The notes under the pieces were generated by a model. The model did no database searches and had not been told where the DNA came from. It saw only the letters and a list, made by a program, of their open reading frames with translations. A program made the translations under genes and the position numbers. A stretch of 64,000 bases of DNA from Arachidicoccus sp. (lineage in GTDB: Bacteria; Bacteroidota; Bacteroidia; Chitinophagales; Chitinophagaceae): positions 186,001-250,000 of the forward strand of contig JAPWKH010000008.1 in assembly GCA_028283605.1 (NCBI GenBank), read 5' to 3'. Shown in pieces: positions 40,300 through 50,519 of this stretch (the stretch's first letter is position 1; the number at the start of each line of letters is the position of its first letter).

Positions 40300-41808
40300 A
40301 TGAATGAAATTAATGTAAATAAAATTTTGCTCGGTATTGATGTTGGCACTTCATCTATTAAAGTTTCAGTAGTAGATACGGAAACGCAGCGTAGCATTGC
40401 TTCCGCAACATTTCCTACCGATACGGAGCGCGAAATAAAATCGCCAAAACCTGATTGGGCGGAGCAATCTCCTGAACAATGGTGGAGCGATGTGAAAGCT
40501 GCGATTTTGGAAACACAAACTCAAAATAAATATAACCCAAAGAACATTGTCGCAATTGGAATTACTTATCAAATGCACGGACTGGTAATTGTAGATAAAA
40601 ATAAAAATGTTTTGCGTGATGCAATTATATGGTGCGACAGTCGAACAGAAAAACAAGCGCAGCAAGGGTTGCAAGCGATAGGAGAAGAAAAGTCGTTATC
40701 GCATTTATTGAATTTCCCCGGAAATTTTACAGCATCAAAATTAGCATGGGTAAAAGAAAATGAGCCTGATATTTATGCTAAGATTGATAAGTTTATGTTA
40801 CCCGGCGATTTCATTGCCATGAAATTAACGGATCAAATAACCTCTAGTATATCATCATTATCCGAAGGTGTTTTTTGGGATTTTAAAAACAAAAAAATAT
40901 CTGAAGATATTATGAACGCTTACGGCTTTAACACTTCTGTTTTTCCCGAAACAAAAGCATTGTTCGGTGTGCATGGAAACGTGACAAAAGCTGCGGCAAA
41001 AGAATTGAATATTCCTGAAGGTATTCCCGTAACATACAAAGCCGGCGATCAGCCAAACAATGCATTATCATTAAATGTTTTTGAACCCGGCGAGATTGCT
41101 ACAACTGCCGGTACAAGTGGTGTTATATATGCAGTAACAGATGATTTGATTTATGATAAACTTTCACGCATCAACACATTTGCACATGTAAATCATACGA
41201 ATGAAAAAAATCGTTTAGGCGTGCTATTGTGCATTAATGGAACAGGCATCAGTAATCGATGGATAAAAAATTTGATGGATGAAAATCTTTCTTACCAGCA
41301 AATAGACAAGCTTGCAGCGTCAGTTGGAATTGGCTCGGAAGGATTGCTGTTTCTGCCTTTCGGCAATGGCGCCGAACGAATATTGTGCAACAAGCAAGTG
41401 GGTGCAGGCTTCTCCAATATCAATTTAAACCTGCATAGCAAAGCTCATTTTTTTCGAGCTGTACAGGAAGGAATTTCTTTCTCATTCCGTTACGGATTAG
41501 ATATTATGCGCGAAAACGGTATGCAAACAAAAGTGGTAAAAGCGGGCAAAGCCAATATGTTTTTAAGCAAAGTATTTACGAATGCATTTGTAAATACAAC
41601 AGGTTTGAGTGTTGAATTATACAAAACCGATGGCAGTGTTGGTGCGGCTTTAGGCGCAGGTGTAGGGTTAGGAATTTTTGAAAAACCACAGGATGCTTTT
41701 TCCAAATTGGAGTTGTTAGAAACCATTCATCCTGATAAAGAAGCAGTGAAAATATATGAAGTTGTTTATCAGAAATGGAAGAACTGTCTGAATGTGGATT
41801 TGGGATGA
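40300..41808 (+). CDS. xylB: Xylulokinase (FGGY family)
   Basis: 'LLGIDVGTSSIKVSVVDTE', 'PDWAEQSPEQWW', 'GITYQMHGLVIVDKN', 'IWCDSRTEKQ', 'TTAGTSGVIYAV'. Confidence 0.96.
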   Translation: MNEINVNKILLGIDVGTSSIKVSVVDTETQRSIASATFPTDTEREIKSPKPDWAEQSPEQWWSDVKAAILETQTQNKYNPKNIVAIGITYQMHGLVIVDKNKNVLRDAIIWCDSRTEKQAQQGLQAIGEEKSLSHLLNFPGNFTASKLAWVKENEPDIYAKIDKFMLPGDFIAMKLTDQITSSISSLSEGVFWDFKNKKISEDIMNAYGFNTSVFPETKALFGVHGNVTKAAAKELNIPEGIPVTYKAGDQPNNALSLNVFEPGEIATTAGTSGVIYAVTDDLIYDKLSRINTFAHVNHTNEKNRLGVLLCINGTGISNRWIKNLMDENLSYQQIDKLAASVGIGSEGLLFLPFGNGAERILCNKQVGAGFSNINLNLHSKAHFFRAVQEGISFSFRYGLDIMRENGMQTKVVKAGKANMFLSKVFTNAFVNTTGLSVELYKTDGSVGAALGAGVGLGIFEKPQDAFSKLELLETIHPDKEAVKIYEVVYQKWKNCLNVDLG

Positions 41809-41849
41809 TTTTTATGATGATTGGATAATCATAACTATCATAAAAAATC
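41807..41849 (+). terminator. Hairpin between xylB and xylA (attenuator or terminator-like)
   Basis: gatttttatgat ... atcataaaaaatc, one bulge, with inner gatt-ggat-aatc. Confidence 0.4.
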
Positions 41850-41921
41850 AGCCGCCATTTCAGCAACAATTAAACAATAAAGCAATTAAACAAGATTAAT
41901 CACAAATAAAAATCAAATACA

Positions 41922-43250
41922 ATGGCAATCATTAAAGGAGACAAAGAATATTTCAAAGGAATAGGAGAGATAAGGTACGAAGGGCGCGAAAGCGACAATC
42001 CGCTTGCGTTTAAGTGGTATGATGAAACAAAAGTTGTTGCAGGAAAAACGCTGAAAGAATGGCTTAGGTTTGCAGTTGCATACTGGCATTCATTCAACGG
42101 AAGCGGCGCAGATCCATTTGGAGGAAGAACACATTTTTTTCCTTGGGATGAAAGTACTGATCCAATTCAGCGTGCGAAAGATAAGTCTGATGCGGCTTTT
42201 GAGTTTATTACAAAAATCAATGTACCTTTTTATTGTTTCCACGATGTGGACTTAATCGATTACACTGACGATGTTGCTGAAAATGAAAAAAGATTGAGTA
42301 CAATCAGCGATTATCTTTTAGAAAAACAAAAAGCCAGCGGTGTAAAATTATTGTGGGGAACTGCAAACCTGTTTTCGCATGTACGTTATATGAATGGAGC
42401 CGCAACCAATCCTGATTTTCATGTATTGGCGCATGGAGGTGCACAGGTAAAAGCTGCACTGGATGCAACAATAAAATTAAGCGGAGAGAATTATGTGTTT
42501 TGGGGCGGGCGCGAAGGCTACATGAGTTTGCTAAATACAAACATGAAAAAAGAACAGGAACATTTTGCGCGCTTTTTGCACACTGCAAAAGATTATGCAC
42601 GCAAGCAGGGTTTCAAAGGCACATTCTTTATTGAGCCAAAACCATGCGAACCTACAAAGCACCAATACGATTATGATGCTGCAACTGTAATAGGCTTCTT
42701 GCGTCAATACGATTTACTGAATGATTTTAAACTGAATCTTGAAGTAAACCATGCAACCCTTGCGGGACATACATTCACGCATGAGCTCCAAGTATCTGCT
42801 GATGCAGGTTTGCTCGGTTCTATAGATGCTAATCGTGGTGATTATCAAAACGGCTGGGATACAGATCAATTCCCTACAAATCTTAATGAGCTTGCAGAAA
42901 CCTGGCTTGTAATTTTAGAAGCCGGCGGGTTTAAAGGCGGCGGAGTAAATTTTGATGCAAAAGTCAGAAGAAACTCTACAGATTATCAGGATTTATTTTA
43001 TGCACATATCGGCGGCATTGATGCATTTGCAAGAGGATTGATTATTGCGGATAATATTTTGCAAAAATCTGATTATAAAAAACTCCGTACCGAAAGATAT
43101 GCATCTTATGAAAGCGGCGTCGGCAAAGATTTCGAGGATGGTAAATTGACTTTGGAAGACTTAAGAAATTACGCTGCGCAAAACGGAGAACCAAAGATAA
43201 TCAGCGGCAAGCAGGAATACTTTGAGAATATTATTAATCAGTATATTTAA
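41922..43250 (+). CDS. xylA: Xylose isomerase
   Basis: '[26 protein letters not shown]', 'YCFHDVDLI', '[14 protein letters not shown]', '[16 protein letters not shown]', '[13 protein letters not shown]'. Confidence 0.98.
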   Translation: MAIIKGDKEYFKGIGEIRYEGRESDNPLAFKWYDETKVVAGKTLKEWLRFAVAYWHSFNGSGADPFGGRTHFFPWDESTDPIQRAKDKSDAAFEFITKINVPFYCFHDVDLIDYTDDVAENEKRLSTISDYLLEKQKASGVKLLWGTANLFSHVRYMNGAATNPDFHVLAHGGAQVKAALDATIKLSGENYVFWGGREGYMSLLNTNMKKEQEHFARFLHTAKDYARKQGFKGTFFIEPKPCEPTKHQYDYDAATVIGFLRQYDLLNDFKLNLEVNHATLAGHTFTHELQVSADAGLLGSIDANRGDYQNGWDTDQFPTNLNELAETWLVILEAGGFKGGGVNFDAKVRRNSTDYQDLFYAHIGGIDAFARGLIIADNILQKSDYKKLRTERYASYESGVGKDFEDGKLTLEDLRNYAAQNGEPKIISGKQEYFENIINQYI

Positions 43251-43260
43251 TTAAAAAATC

Positions 43261-43310
43261 AAAAGTAAAAAGTAAAAATTTACACAATTGTGTTTTTACT
43301 TTTTACTTTT
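43261..43310 (+). terminator. Terminator hairpin downstream of xylA
   Basis: Perfect 18-bp stem aaaagtaaaaagtaaaaa / tttttactttttactttt. Confidence 0.75.
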
Positions 43311-43355
43311 TCGTTTTGGGTTTATACAATTTCATCCACAATAAAATAAACTTCG

Positions 43356-45011
43356 ATGGCATTTATCAACACAGGCAGAAATGAAGCTGTTCAGGGACTT
43401 CGGAAAGGCAATAGTTTTTACATTGTATTGCTGACGTTGGTAGCAGCTTTGGGTGGTTTATTATTTGGCTATGATACAGCCGTTGTTAATGGTGCGGAAG
43501 AAGCATTAGGAAAATATTTTGTGCTGCCCAAGCCGGATGATTTCTCATTGCTTACATCATCGTTGATAAATCAATATCGTTGGTTGTTGGTTATCGTGTT
43601 AATCATTGTTGCCATTATTATTTGCGTACAAATGATAAAATTGCTCGGAAAAAATAAAGGATTAATTGTAAGCATCATCTTGCTTGCAGCATTGATTATA
43701 TGGTCGTATTTTTTTGTTGCCGCTGCAATTCCAACGAATGCCGATGGAATAAATATATTACAAAACACGGCAAATTCTATCAAAGGATTTGTGCTTGCAA
43801 GTGCGTTGATTGGCTGTATTATCGGCGGCGCATTAGCGGGAACCATATCGAAAAATTGGGGAAGAAAATCGGGCTTATATATCGCAGCATTATCATTTTT
43901 AATTTCTGCTATAGGTGCCTGGAAGCCGGAAGCGTTCAACTTTTTCGGTGTCCTGCCCGTTTATTCTTTTGTGATTTATAGAATTATCGGCGGCTTGGGC
44001 GTAGGCGTTGCATCAATGATTTCTCCTATGTACATTGCTGAAATTGCCCCTGCAAAAATCAGAGGAAAATTGGTTTCATTTAATCAGTTTGCGATTATTT
44101 TTGGCATGCTTATAATCTATTTTGTAAATTATATAATTGCCGGAAAAGGTGATGAACAGTGGCTTACGACAGAAGGTTGGCGGTGGATGTTTTTCTCGGG
44201 CGTGATTCCTGCGGTAATATTTTTTGTACTCTTATTTCTTGTGCCGGAAACGCCCCGCTATCTTGCGATGAAAGGAAAAGATGATAAAGCGTTAAAAGTA
44301 TTGGCAAAAATCGGCGGCAAAGACGAAGCGCAATCTGTGTTGCTATCTATAAAAAGTACGCTGCACGAAACCAATAGCCCTTGGTTGTCGTATGGATCTT
44401 TATTAATTATTGTGGGTGTGTTGCTTTCCGTATTTCAGCAATTTGTAGGAATAAATGTAGTTCTTTATTACGCGGGAAATATTTTTCGCAACATGGGATC
44501 ATCAACCGATTCATCTTTGTTGCAAACCATTATTGTCGGCATTGTGAATTTATTATTTACTGTTATTGCCATTTTTACAGTAGATAAATTTGGCCGCAAG
44601 CCATTGATGATAATAGGTTCGGTTGGAATGGCTGCAAGCATGATGGCAATTGGCTTTCTGTTCTATTCGCAAAATCTCGGAATTGCTGCATTGATATTTA
44701 TGTTGATTTATACTGCTGCTTTTGCATTGAGTTGGGGCCCGGTTTGCTGGGTATTGCTTGCAGAGATTTTTCCAAACAGTATTCGCGGCGCTTTATCTAT
44801 TGCTGTTGCTGCGCAATGGATTGCAAATTGGGTTGTATCTTTTACCTTCCCTGTGATGAATGATAATGTTGCACTTACCAATCAGTTCCATCATGGATTT
44901 GCTTATTGGATTTATGGGGTAATGGCCGTATTGTCCGCATTGTTTATCTGGAAATTGGTGCCGGAAACAAAAGGTAAAAGCCTGGAAGAGATTGAAAGTG
45001 TATGGAAATAA
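43356..45011 (+). CDS. MFS sugar porter (XylE-like, D-xylose:H+ symporter type)
   Basis: 'LGGLLFGYDTAVVNGAEE', 'RIIGGLGVGVASMISPMYIAEIAPAKIRGKLVSFNQ', 'PETPRYL', 'WGPVCWVLLAEIFPNSIRG', 'VPETKGKSLEEIE'. Confidence 0.95.
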   Translation: MAFINTGRNEAVQGLRKGNSFYIVLLTLVAALGGLLFGYDTAVVNGAEEALGKYFVLPKPDDFSLLTSSLINQYRWLLVIVLIIVAIIICVQMIKLLGKNKGLIVSIILLAALIIWSYFFVAAAIPTNADGINILQNTANSIKGFVLASALIGCIIGGALAGTISKNWGRKSGLYIAALSFLISAIGAWKPEAFNFFGVLPVYSFVIYRIIGGLGVGVASMISPMYIAEIAPAKIRGKLVSFNQFAIIFGMLIIYFVNYIIAGKGDEQWLTTEGWRWMFFSGVIPAVIFFVLLFLVPETPRYLAMKGKDDKALKVLAKIGGKDEAQSVLLSIKSTLHETNSPWLSYGSLLIIVGVLLSVFQQFVGINVVLYYAGNIFRNMGSSTDSSLLQTIIVGIVNLLFTVIAIFTVDKFGRKPLMIIGSVGMAASMMAIGFLFYSQNLGIAALIFMLIYTAAFALSWGPVCWVLLAEIFPNSIRGALSIAVAAQWIANWVVSFTFPVMNDNVALTNQFHHGFAYWIYGVMAVLSALFIWKLVPETKGKSLEEIESVWK

Positions 45012-45016
45012 AAATC

Positions 45017-45886
45017 TTATATAAATATTCTGGTACCGGAAAATCCTTCTCTGAATTCTTTAGGTGTTTTTCCTTTCTTTTTTTTGAATATTCTGTTGAA
45101 GTTAGATATATTGTTAAAGCCGCATGAATAGGCTATTTCAGCAATACTGTGCGATGTTTCCATCAGCATTCGCGTAGCGCTGCTCAGCCTGATTTCGGTT
45201 AATGTATCAATAAAAGTTTTACCTGTTTTGTTTTTGAAAAATCGACTGAACCCAACTTCCGTCATATTTGCAATTTTTGCCGCTTCAGAAAGCCCGGCCT
45301 GCTTGTTGAAATTGTTATGAATATATTCAATTACTTTCCGGATGCGGCGGCTGTTATAGGATATTGAATTATTGTTGAATACACTTCCGGATAATACGGT
45401 AATATTTCTTGAAAGGGAAAGATCATGCAAAATCGATAAAAGTTCTAATACCGAATCAAAACCTGTTTTATTTACCAAAGATAAAATGCGCGGGCTGATT
45501 CTTTCTATTGTGTCTGAAGAAAAAAGAATGCCGTTGGCTGATGTTTCAAACATCCTTCTCATATAATCCAGTTGCTTTTTTTGTAAAAATTTATCCTGTA
45601 ATAAATCTCTGTGAAACTGAATGGTTACTTCATGTATTTTTTTGCTTTTGCATTTTTCGGTAAACCATCCGTGCGGTAAATTCGGCCCGACGAATACCAA
45701 TTCGGATTGGCCGATCAGGCTTATATGATCGCCAACTACTCGTTTGGCATTCTTGGCATTTAAAATAAGGTTAAGTTCAAATTCTTCGTGAGTATGCAAT
45801 GGAAAATCAAAATTGCTTTTATGTCTTACGGCCATGGTAAAACAATCGTTTTGGGTCAGCGGCGTAATTTCTCTGAAAATTTCCAT
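45017..45886 (-). CDS. AraC-family transcriptional regulator
   Basis: N-terminal cupin 'HTHEEFELNLIL', C-terminal HTH 'IANMTEVGFSRFFKNKTGKTFIDTLTEIRLSSATRML...EIAYSCGFNNISNFNRIFKKKKGKTPKEFRE'. Confidence 0.96.
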   Translation of the reverse strand: MEIFREITPLTQNDCFTMAVRHKSNFDFPLHTHEEFELNLILNAKNAKRVVGDHISLIGQSELVFVGPNLPHGWFTEKCKSKKIHEVTIQFHRDLLQDKFLQKKQLDYMRRMFETSANGILFSSDTIERISPRILSLVNKTGFDSVLELLSILHDLSLSRNITVLSGSVFNNNSISYNSRRIRKVIEYIHNNFNKQAGLSEAAKIANMTEVGFSRFFKNKTGKTFIDTLTEIRLSSATRMLMETSHSIAEIAYSCGFNNISNFNRIFKKKKGKTPKEFREGFSGTRIFI

Positions 45887-46078
45887 TGTTTTGTATAAAA
45901 TTTATATTCATAAAGATAAAAATAAAATAAGGATTATGTCAAGATAATATTATTAAATAATTACGATGAAATGTATATGTAGAAAGACATAAGAAATTTT
46001 TTTTTAATAAAATGATTATCAACAGTGAAAAAAATACTAATGTATTATTAAATTTTTTATTATTAATTTTAAACAATT

Positions 46079-47023
46079 ATGAAGAAAGCGTTATTCTCAA
46101 TTTTCCTTCTTATTTCAGGAATGCCCTATGCACAAAGGCCTGTTGATATACATGGTTTTCTCAATGTAAAAGGAACAGGCTTATTTGATCAATACGGAAA
46201 AAAAATTGCTTTGCATGGTGTCAGCTACGGATGGCACAATTTCTGGCCGAGATTTTATAACCAATCTTCAGTCGCATGGTTGGCCGGAGATTGGCATGTG
46301 TCTGTAGTAAGGGCGGCAATAGGCGCCGAACCGCGGGACGGATATATAAATGCACCAAAGAAATCATTAAAAGCAGCAGAAGCAATTATTAATGGCGCAA
46401 TTAAAAGCGGAATATATGTAATTGTTGATTGGCATTCTCATAATATAAACATAGACTCGGCCACGCAATTCTTTACATTCATTGCAAAAAAATATCATCA
46501 TTATCCAAATATCATATACGAAATTTTTAACGAACCTGATTACGAATCCTGGGAAGAAGTAAAGCAATATGCCGAAAAAATAGTAACTGTCATCCGAAAG
46601 TATGATCCTAAAAATCTTATCTTAGTCGGTTGCCCTCATTGGGATCAGGATATTATGCAGCCTGCCGATGATCCTTTGAAAAATGTTACTAATGTTATGT
46701 ACACTGTGCATTTTTATGCTGCTACACATAAAGAATATCTGAGAAAACGTTGTGACAGCGCTTTGGCAAAAGGCCTTCCGATATTTATTTCCGAATCCGC
46801 CGGAATGGAGGCCTCCGGTGACGGAAATTTAGACTATCCTGAATGGCTAACTTGGATTCGTTGGGCAGATAATCGAAACATTTCTTGGGTTGTCTGGTCT
46901 GTATCCGATAAAGATGAAACTTGCTCTATGCTAAAAAAATCTGCCGGTTCAAACGGCGGCTGGAATGATAATGAGTTGAAAGAATCGGGCGTCTATACGA
47001 AAAGATTACTAAAAAAGTATTAG
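46079..47023 (+). CDS. GH5 family glycoside hydrolase (cellulase-like)
   Basis: 'GKKIALHGVSYGWHNFWPRFYN', 'VIVDWHSH', acid/base 'YEIFNEPDYESW', nucleophile 'FISESAGME'. Confidence 0.93.
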   Translation: MKKALFSIFLLISGMPYAQRPVDIHGFLNVKGTGLFDQYGKKIALHGVSYGWHNFWPRFYNQSSVAWLAGDWHVSVVRAAIGAEPRDGYINAPKKSLKAAEAIINGAIKSGIYVIVDWHSHNINIDSATQFFTFIAKKYHHYPNIIYEIFNEPDYESWEEVKQYAEKIVTVIRKYDPKNLILVGCPHWDQDIMQPADDPLKNVTNVMYTVHFYAATHKEYLRKRCDSALAKGLPIFISESAGMEASGDGNLDYPEWLTWIRWADNRNISWVVWSVSDKDETCSMLKKSAGSNGGWNDNELKESGVYTKRLLKKY

Positions 47024-47207
47024 TATATATTATAAACTTAATTAGTAATTTAATTTTTCTTCTAATGCGCTGTTATATTGACTATCACAATATCTTTTAA
47101 ATAGTTTTTTCATTCATTTATTTTTTAGCAATTACATTTTTATACTTCAAGATAAAAAATAACAATTAATAGCTAATAAAGTATTATAAACTCTTTTAAC
47201 AAAAATC

Positions 47208-47215
47208 TACTTTTG
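47208..47215 (+). promoter_or_regulatory. Bacteroidota -7 element TACTTTTG upstream of susC
   Basis: TAnnTTTG match 17 bp upstream of the ATG. Confidence 0.35.
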
Positions 47216-47231
47216 TGAAAACTTACAAACG

Positions 47232-50200
47232 ATGATTAATAAGATTGTTGGCAAATTTTTTATCCTTATTTTTTTCTTATTGTCTGTGTCTCTTGCTTTT
47301 GCCCAAACGATTACTGTTTCCGGAAGTGTAAAAGACGAAAACGGACAGCCATTGAGTTTAGTGTCGGTAACGCAGGTCGGAGGAACCAAACACGCACTTA
47401 CTGATGAAAAAGGCAACTTTACGATTACGGTTTCGGATAATGCAAAATTTTTACAATTTTCTTATACAGGTAAAAAAGATGTTGTAAAACCAATTGTTGC
47501 AGGGCAAGCTTTGAATGTACAACTGGAATCTTCCGACTCCAAATTGGGCGATGTAGTAGTAATTGGTTATGGAACGGAAAAAAAAGCAAATATTACGAGT
47601 GCAATATCATCGCTTAAAGCAGATGATATTAAAAATATTCCGGCTGCAGGCGTAGATCAGATGATGCAAGGTAAAATTCCCGGAGTTACTGTAACAACCA
47701 ATTCAGGACAACCCGGCGGCGGAGTTTCGGTACGCGTTAGAGGTATTACTACTGTCAGCAATGTGGCCGGCGTTAGTAATGAACCTTTGTATGTGATAGA
47801 CGGGGTTCCAATATATTCAAGTACAGCTAGTACGAGTCAGGATCAGTTGGGAGGAGTTGCAGGTCAAACGACGCAAAGTGTTTTAGCTACTTTAAACCCT
47901 TCGGATATCGAATCCATTGATGTTTTAAAAGATGCTTCTGCACAAGCTATATATGGATCTGCGGGTGCAAATGGAGTCGTGTTAATCACAACAAAGAAGG
48001 GTAAAACGGGAGAAGGAAAAATTTCTTACGATGGATATGTAGGTTGGTCAGATGTACAAAAAAAATTGCCATTGATGGATTTGAGGCAATATGCTCAATA
48101 TTATAACTCGCTTGTAGGAGAAGTTGGCTCCATAGTTGGTTTGGACACTATACCTGAGTTTGCAAATCCTTCTCTTCTTGGTAAAGGAACAGATTGGCAG
48201 GATGCTATATTTCAGACAGGTGTAATGCAAAATCATCAATTGTCATTCTCCGGAGGTACTGGCAAAACAACGTATTACTTTTCCGGTGGTTATTTTGACC
48301 AAACGGGAACAGTAATTGGCTCAGAATTTAAAAGGTGGTCTATTCGTGCAAGCGTTGACCAGCAAGTCAAGAAATGGTTGAAAGCTGGCGTGAGTGCTAA
48401 TCTTAGCCGAACGAATCAACAAGTAACTTTAACGGACGGGCAACAATCCGTGATTAGTTTGGCGTTATATAATAGCCCCGCAACTCCTGTGAAAGGTCTG
48501 GATGGATCTTATCTCAGCACATCTTCAATTGCCGGAGTGCCTTTTGGTCAGAGTCAAAATCCTGTAGCGCTTGCCCTATTAAGAGATGTGCATGATATTC
48601 AGTCAAAAGCTTATGGTAATATATATGCGGAAATTGAATTTATTCCGGGGCTTACTTTACGCAATCAATTCAATTACGATGCACAATCTTTACAAAATAC
48701 CGGTTTCGAGCCAAGTATAACCAATCCGGTAACTAATCTCCTTGTGATTGGACCCAATAGACTGAGAGTTGAAACTGATAACAGTTATTATTTTGGACTG
48801 CAAACTTATCTTACTTACAATCACACATTTTTAGGCAAACATTATTTAAATGTAGTGGTTGGGCATGAAGCATCCAGATCGGATTATGATTCTAAATATA
48901 TTTCCGCAACCGGTACGGTTTTGAATCAGGAAACATTTAATGGCGCTACAATAGATGATGCACAAACCGGTGGTAATTCATATCCGGATAGAAGTGAAGG
49001 CTATTTCGCGAGATTGAATTATACGTATGATAACAGATATTCTATTAGTCTCTCGGATAGAAGAGATGGAAGTGCAAAATTCGGCCCTAATCACAGAATC
49101 GGTTATTTCCCTGCAGCATCAGCTGCCTGGACTGTATCCAACGAAAAATTTGCTAAAAACTGGAGCTGGGTGTCTAATCTTAAACTTAGAATAGGAGTAG
49201 GAGACGTGGGTTATTCAGCCGGAAATTTTGCATATCAGACCAATATTAGACTACTTTCTTCCGGTTTAAATGGCTTATTGGGTGAGAGTGGTATAGGTGT
49301 TGTTGGAAATTTGGGTAACCCGGATCTTCATTGGGAAGCTGTAAGAACCTATAATGCAGGCATCGATGCAACCCTCTTTAAAAATCATATAGATTTTACA
49401 ATAGATGTCTATAAAAAAATTACAAAAGATTTGATTTTGGCTACAAGCTTACCAAGTTTTGCAGGATTGGATGTTGATCCTACAGGAAGCAGTGGACCTT
49501 TGGAAGGTTCTTATCAGAACATAGACGCTCCTACAGTAAATGCAGGTCAAATGACGAATACGGGAGTTGATATAGGAATTACTACACACAATATTACAGA
49601 AAAGAATTTTACATGGACAACAAATTTCGTATTTAGTGCTTATAAAAACAGATTGAACAGTACAGCGGGTAACGAGTCATTATTTGGCCGCAGTCAGCAA
49701 TTTACTTCGACTATTCTTACGGTAAGTACACCGGGCTCTGGTAAGTCTGTTGGTGAATTTTATGGCTATGTTACAGATGGATTATATCGCTCAATGGATG
49801 AATTGAACAATGGGCCTGTACCACCATTAGCAATTGGTCAGCAAGGTACCTGGCTCGGAGATATAAGATATAAAGATTTAGACGGAAATGATACTATTAA
49901 TTCAAAAGACCAGACATATATTGGCGACCCTAATCCTAAATTTACTTATAGCATTACAAATACATTTAATTACAAAGGATTTGATTTGTCAATTTTTTTG
50001 AATGGTGTGTATGGGGATAAAATTTTCAATATGACAAGAACGGAAACTGAGCAGAATTACTCGGCTTATCTAAATCAATCAACTGCAGTATTAAATCGCT
50101 ATTCCGCAACAAATCCGAATTCATCGTTTCCACGTTATAATCAGTGGAACAGTAATAATCTCGCAATTTCTGATCGATTTGTAGAGAGTGGTTCTTATCT

Positions 50201-50438
50201 AAGGATTCAGAATATTTCCTTAGGATATAATATACCTAAGAAAGTTTTAGATAAACTCAAAGTTATTTCATCTTTCAGGGTATATGTCTCAGGTCAAAAT
50301 ATTCATACGTTTACGAAGTATTCAGGATTAGACCCTGAGTTGGGTTCATTTAACGGGAATGCGCTTTTGACCAATGTTGATTACGGTCACTATCCAAATC
50401 CAAGAACATATACAATAGGGGCTAACATTGTATTTTAA
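47232..50438 (+). CDS. SusC/RagA-family TonB-dependent transporter
   Basis: CarboxypepD_reg-like N-terminus, 'VVVIGYGTEKKANITSAISSLKADDI', plug 'PGVTVTTNSGQPGGGVSVRVRGITTV', 'DVLKDASAQAIYGSAGANGVVLITTKKGK'. Confidence 0.97.
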   Translation: MINKIVGKFFILIFFLLSVSLAFAQTITVSGSVKDENGQPLSLVSVTQVGGTKHALTDEKGNFTITVSDNAKFLQFSYTGKKDVVKPIVAGQALNVQLESSDSKLGDVVVIGYGTEKKANITSAISSLKADDIKNIPAAGVDQMMQGKIPGVTVTTNSGQPGGGVSVRVRGITTVSNVAGVSNEPLYVIDGVPIYSSTASTSQDQLGGVAGQTTQSVLATLNPSDIESIDVLKDASAQAIYGSAGANGVVLITTKKGKTGEGKISYDGYVGWSDVQKKLPLMDLRQYAQYYNSLVGEVGSIVGLDTIPEFANPSLLGKGTDWQDAIFQTGVMQNHQLSFSGGTGKTTYYFSGGYFDQTGTVIGSEFKRWSIRASVDQQVKKWLKAGVSANLSRTNQQVTLTDGQQSVISLALYNSPATPVKGLDGSYLSTSSIAGVPFGQSQNPVALALLRDVHDIQSKAYGNIYAEIEFIPGLTLRNQFNYDAQSLQNTGFEPSITNPVTNLLVIGPNRLRVETDNSYYFGLQTYLTYNHTFLGKHYLNVVVGHEASRSDYDSKYISATGTVLNQETFNGATIDDAQTGGNSYPDRSEGYFARLNYTYDNRYSISLSDRRDGSAKFGPNHRIGYFPAASAAWTVSNEKFAKNWSWVSNLKLRIGVGDVGYSAGNFAYQTNIRLLSSGLNGLLGESGIGVVGNLGNPDLHWEAVRTYNAGIDATLFKNHIDFTIDVYKKITKDLILATSLPSFAGLDVDPTGSSGPLEGSYQNIDAPTVNAGQMTNTGVDIGITTHNITEKNFTWTTNFVFSAYKNRLNSTAGNESLFGRSQQFTSTILTVSTPGSGKSVGEFYGYVTDGLYRSMDELNNGPVPPLAIGQQGTWLGDIRYKDLDGNDTINSKDQTYIGDPNPKFTYSITNTFNYKGFDLSIFLNGVYGDKIFNMTRTETEQNYSAYLNQSTAVLNRYSATNPNSSFPRYNQWNSNNLAISDRFVESGSYLRIQNISLGYNIPKKVLDKLKVISSFRVYVSGQNIHTFTKYSGLDPELGSFNGNALLTNVDYGHYPNPRTYTIGANIVF

Positions 50439-50519
50439 AAGAAACAGTTATGATTAGAATTTTTTTTAATACAAAAACTCAATTGTTGTAAACGGCAAAA
50501 AACAATAAAATCTTTTCAG

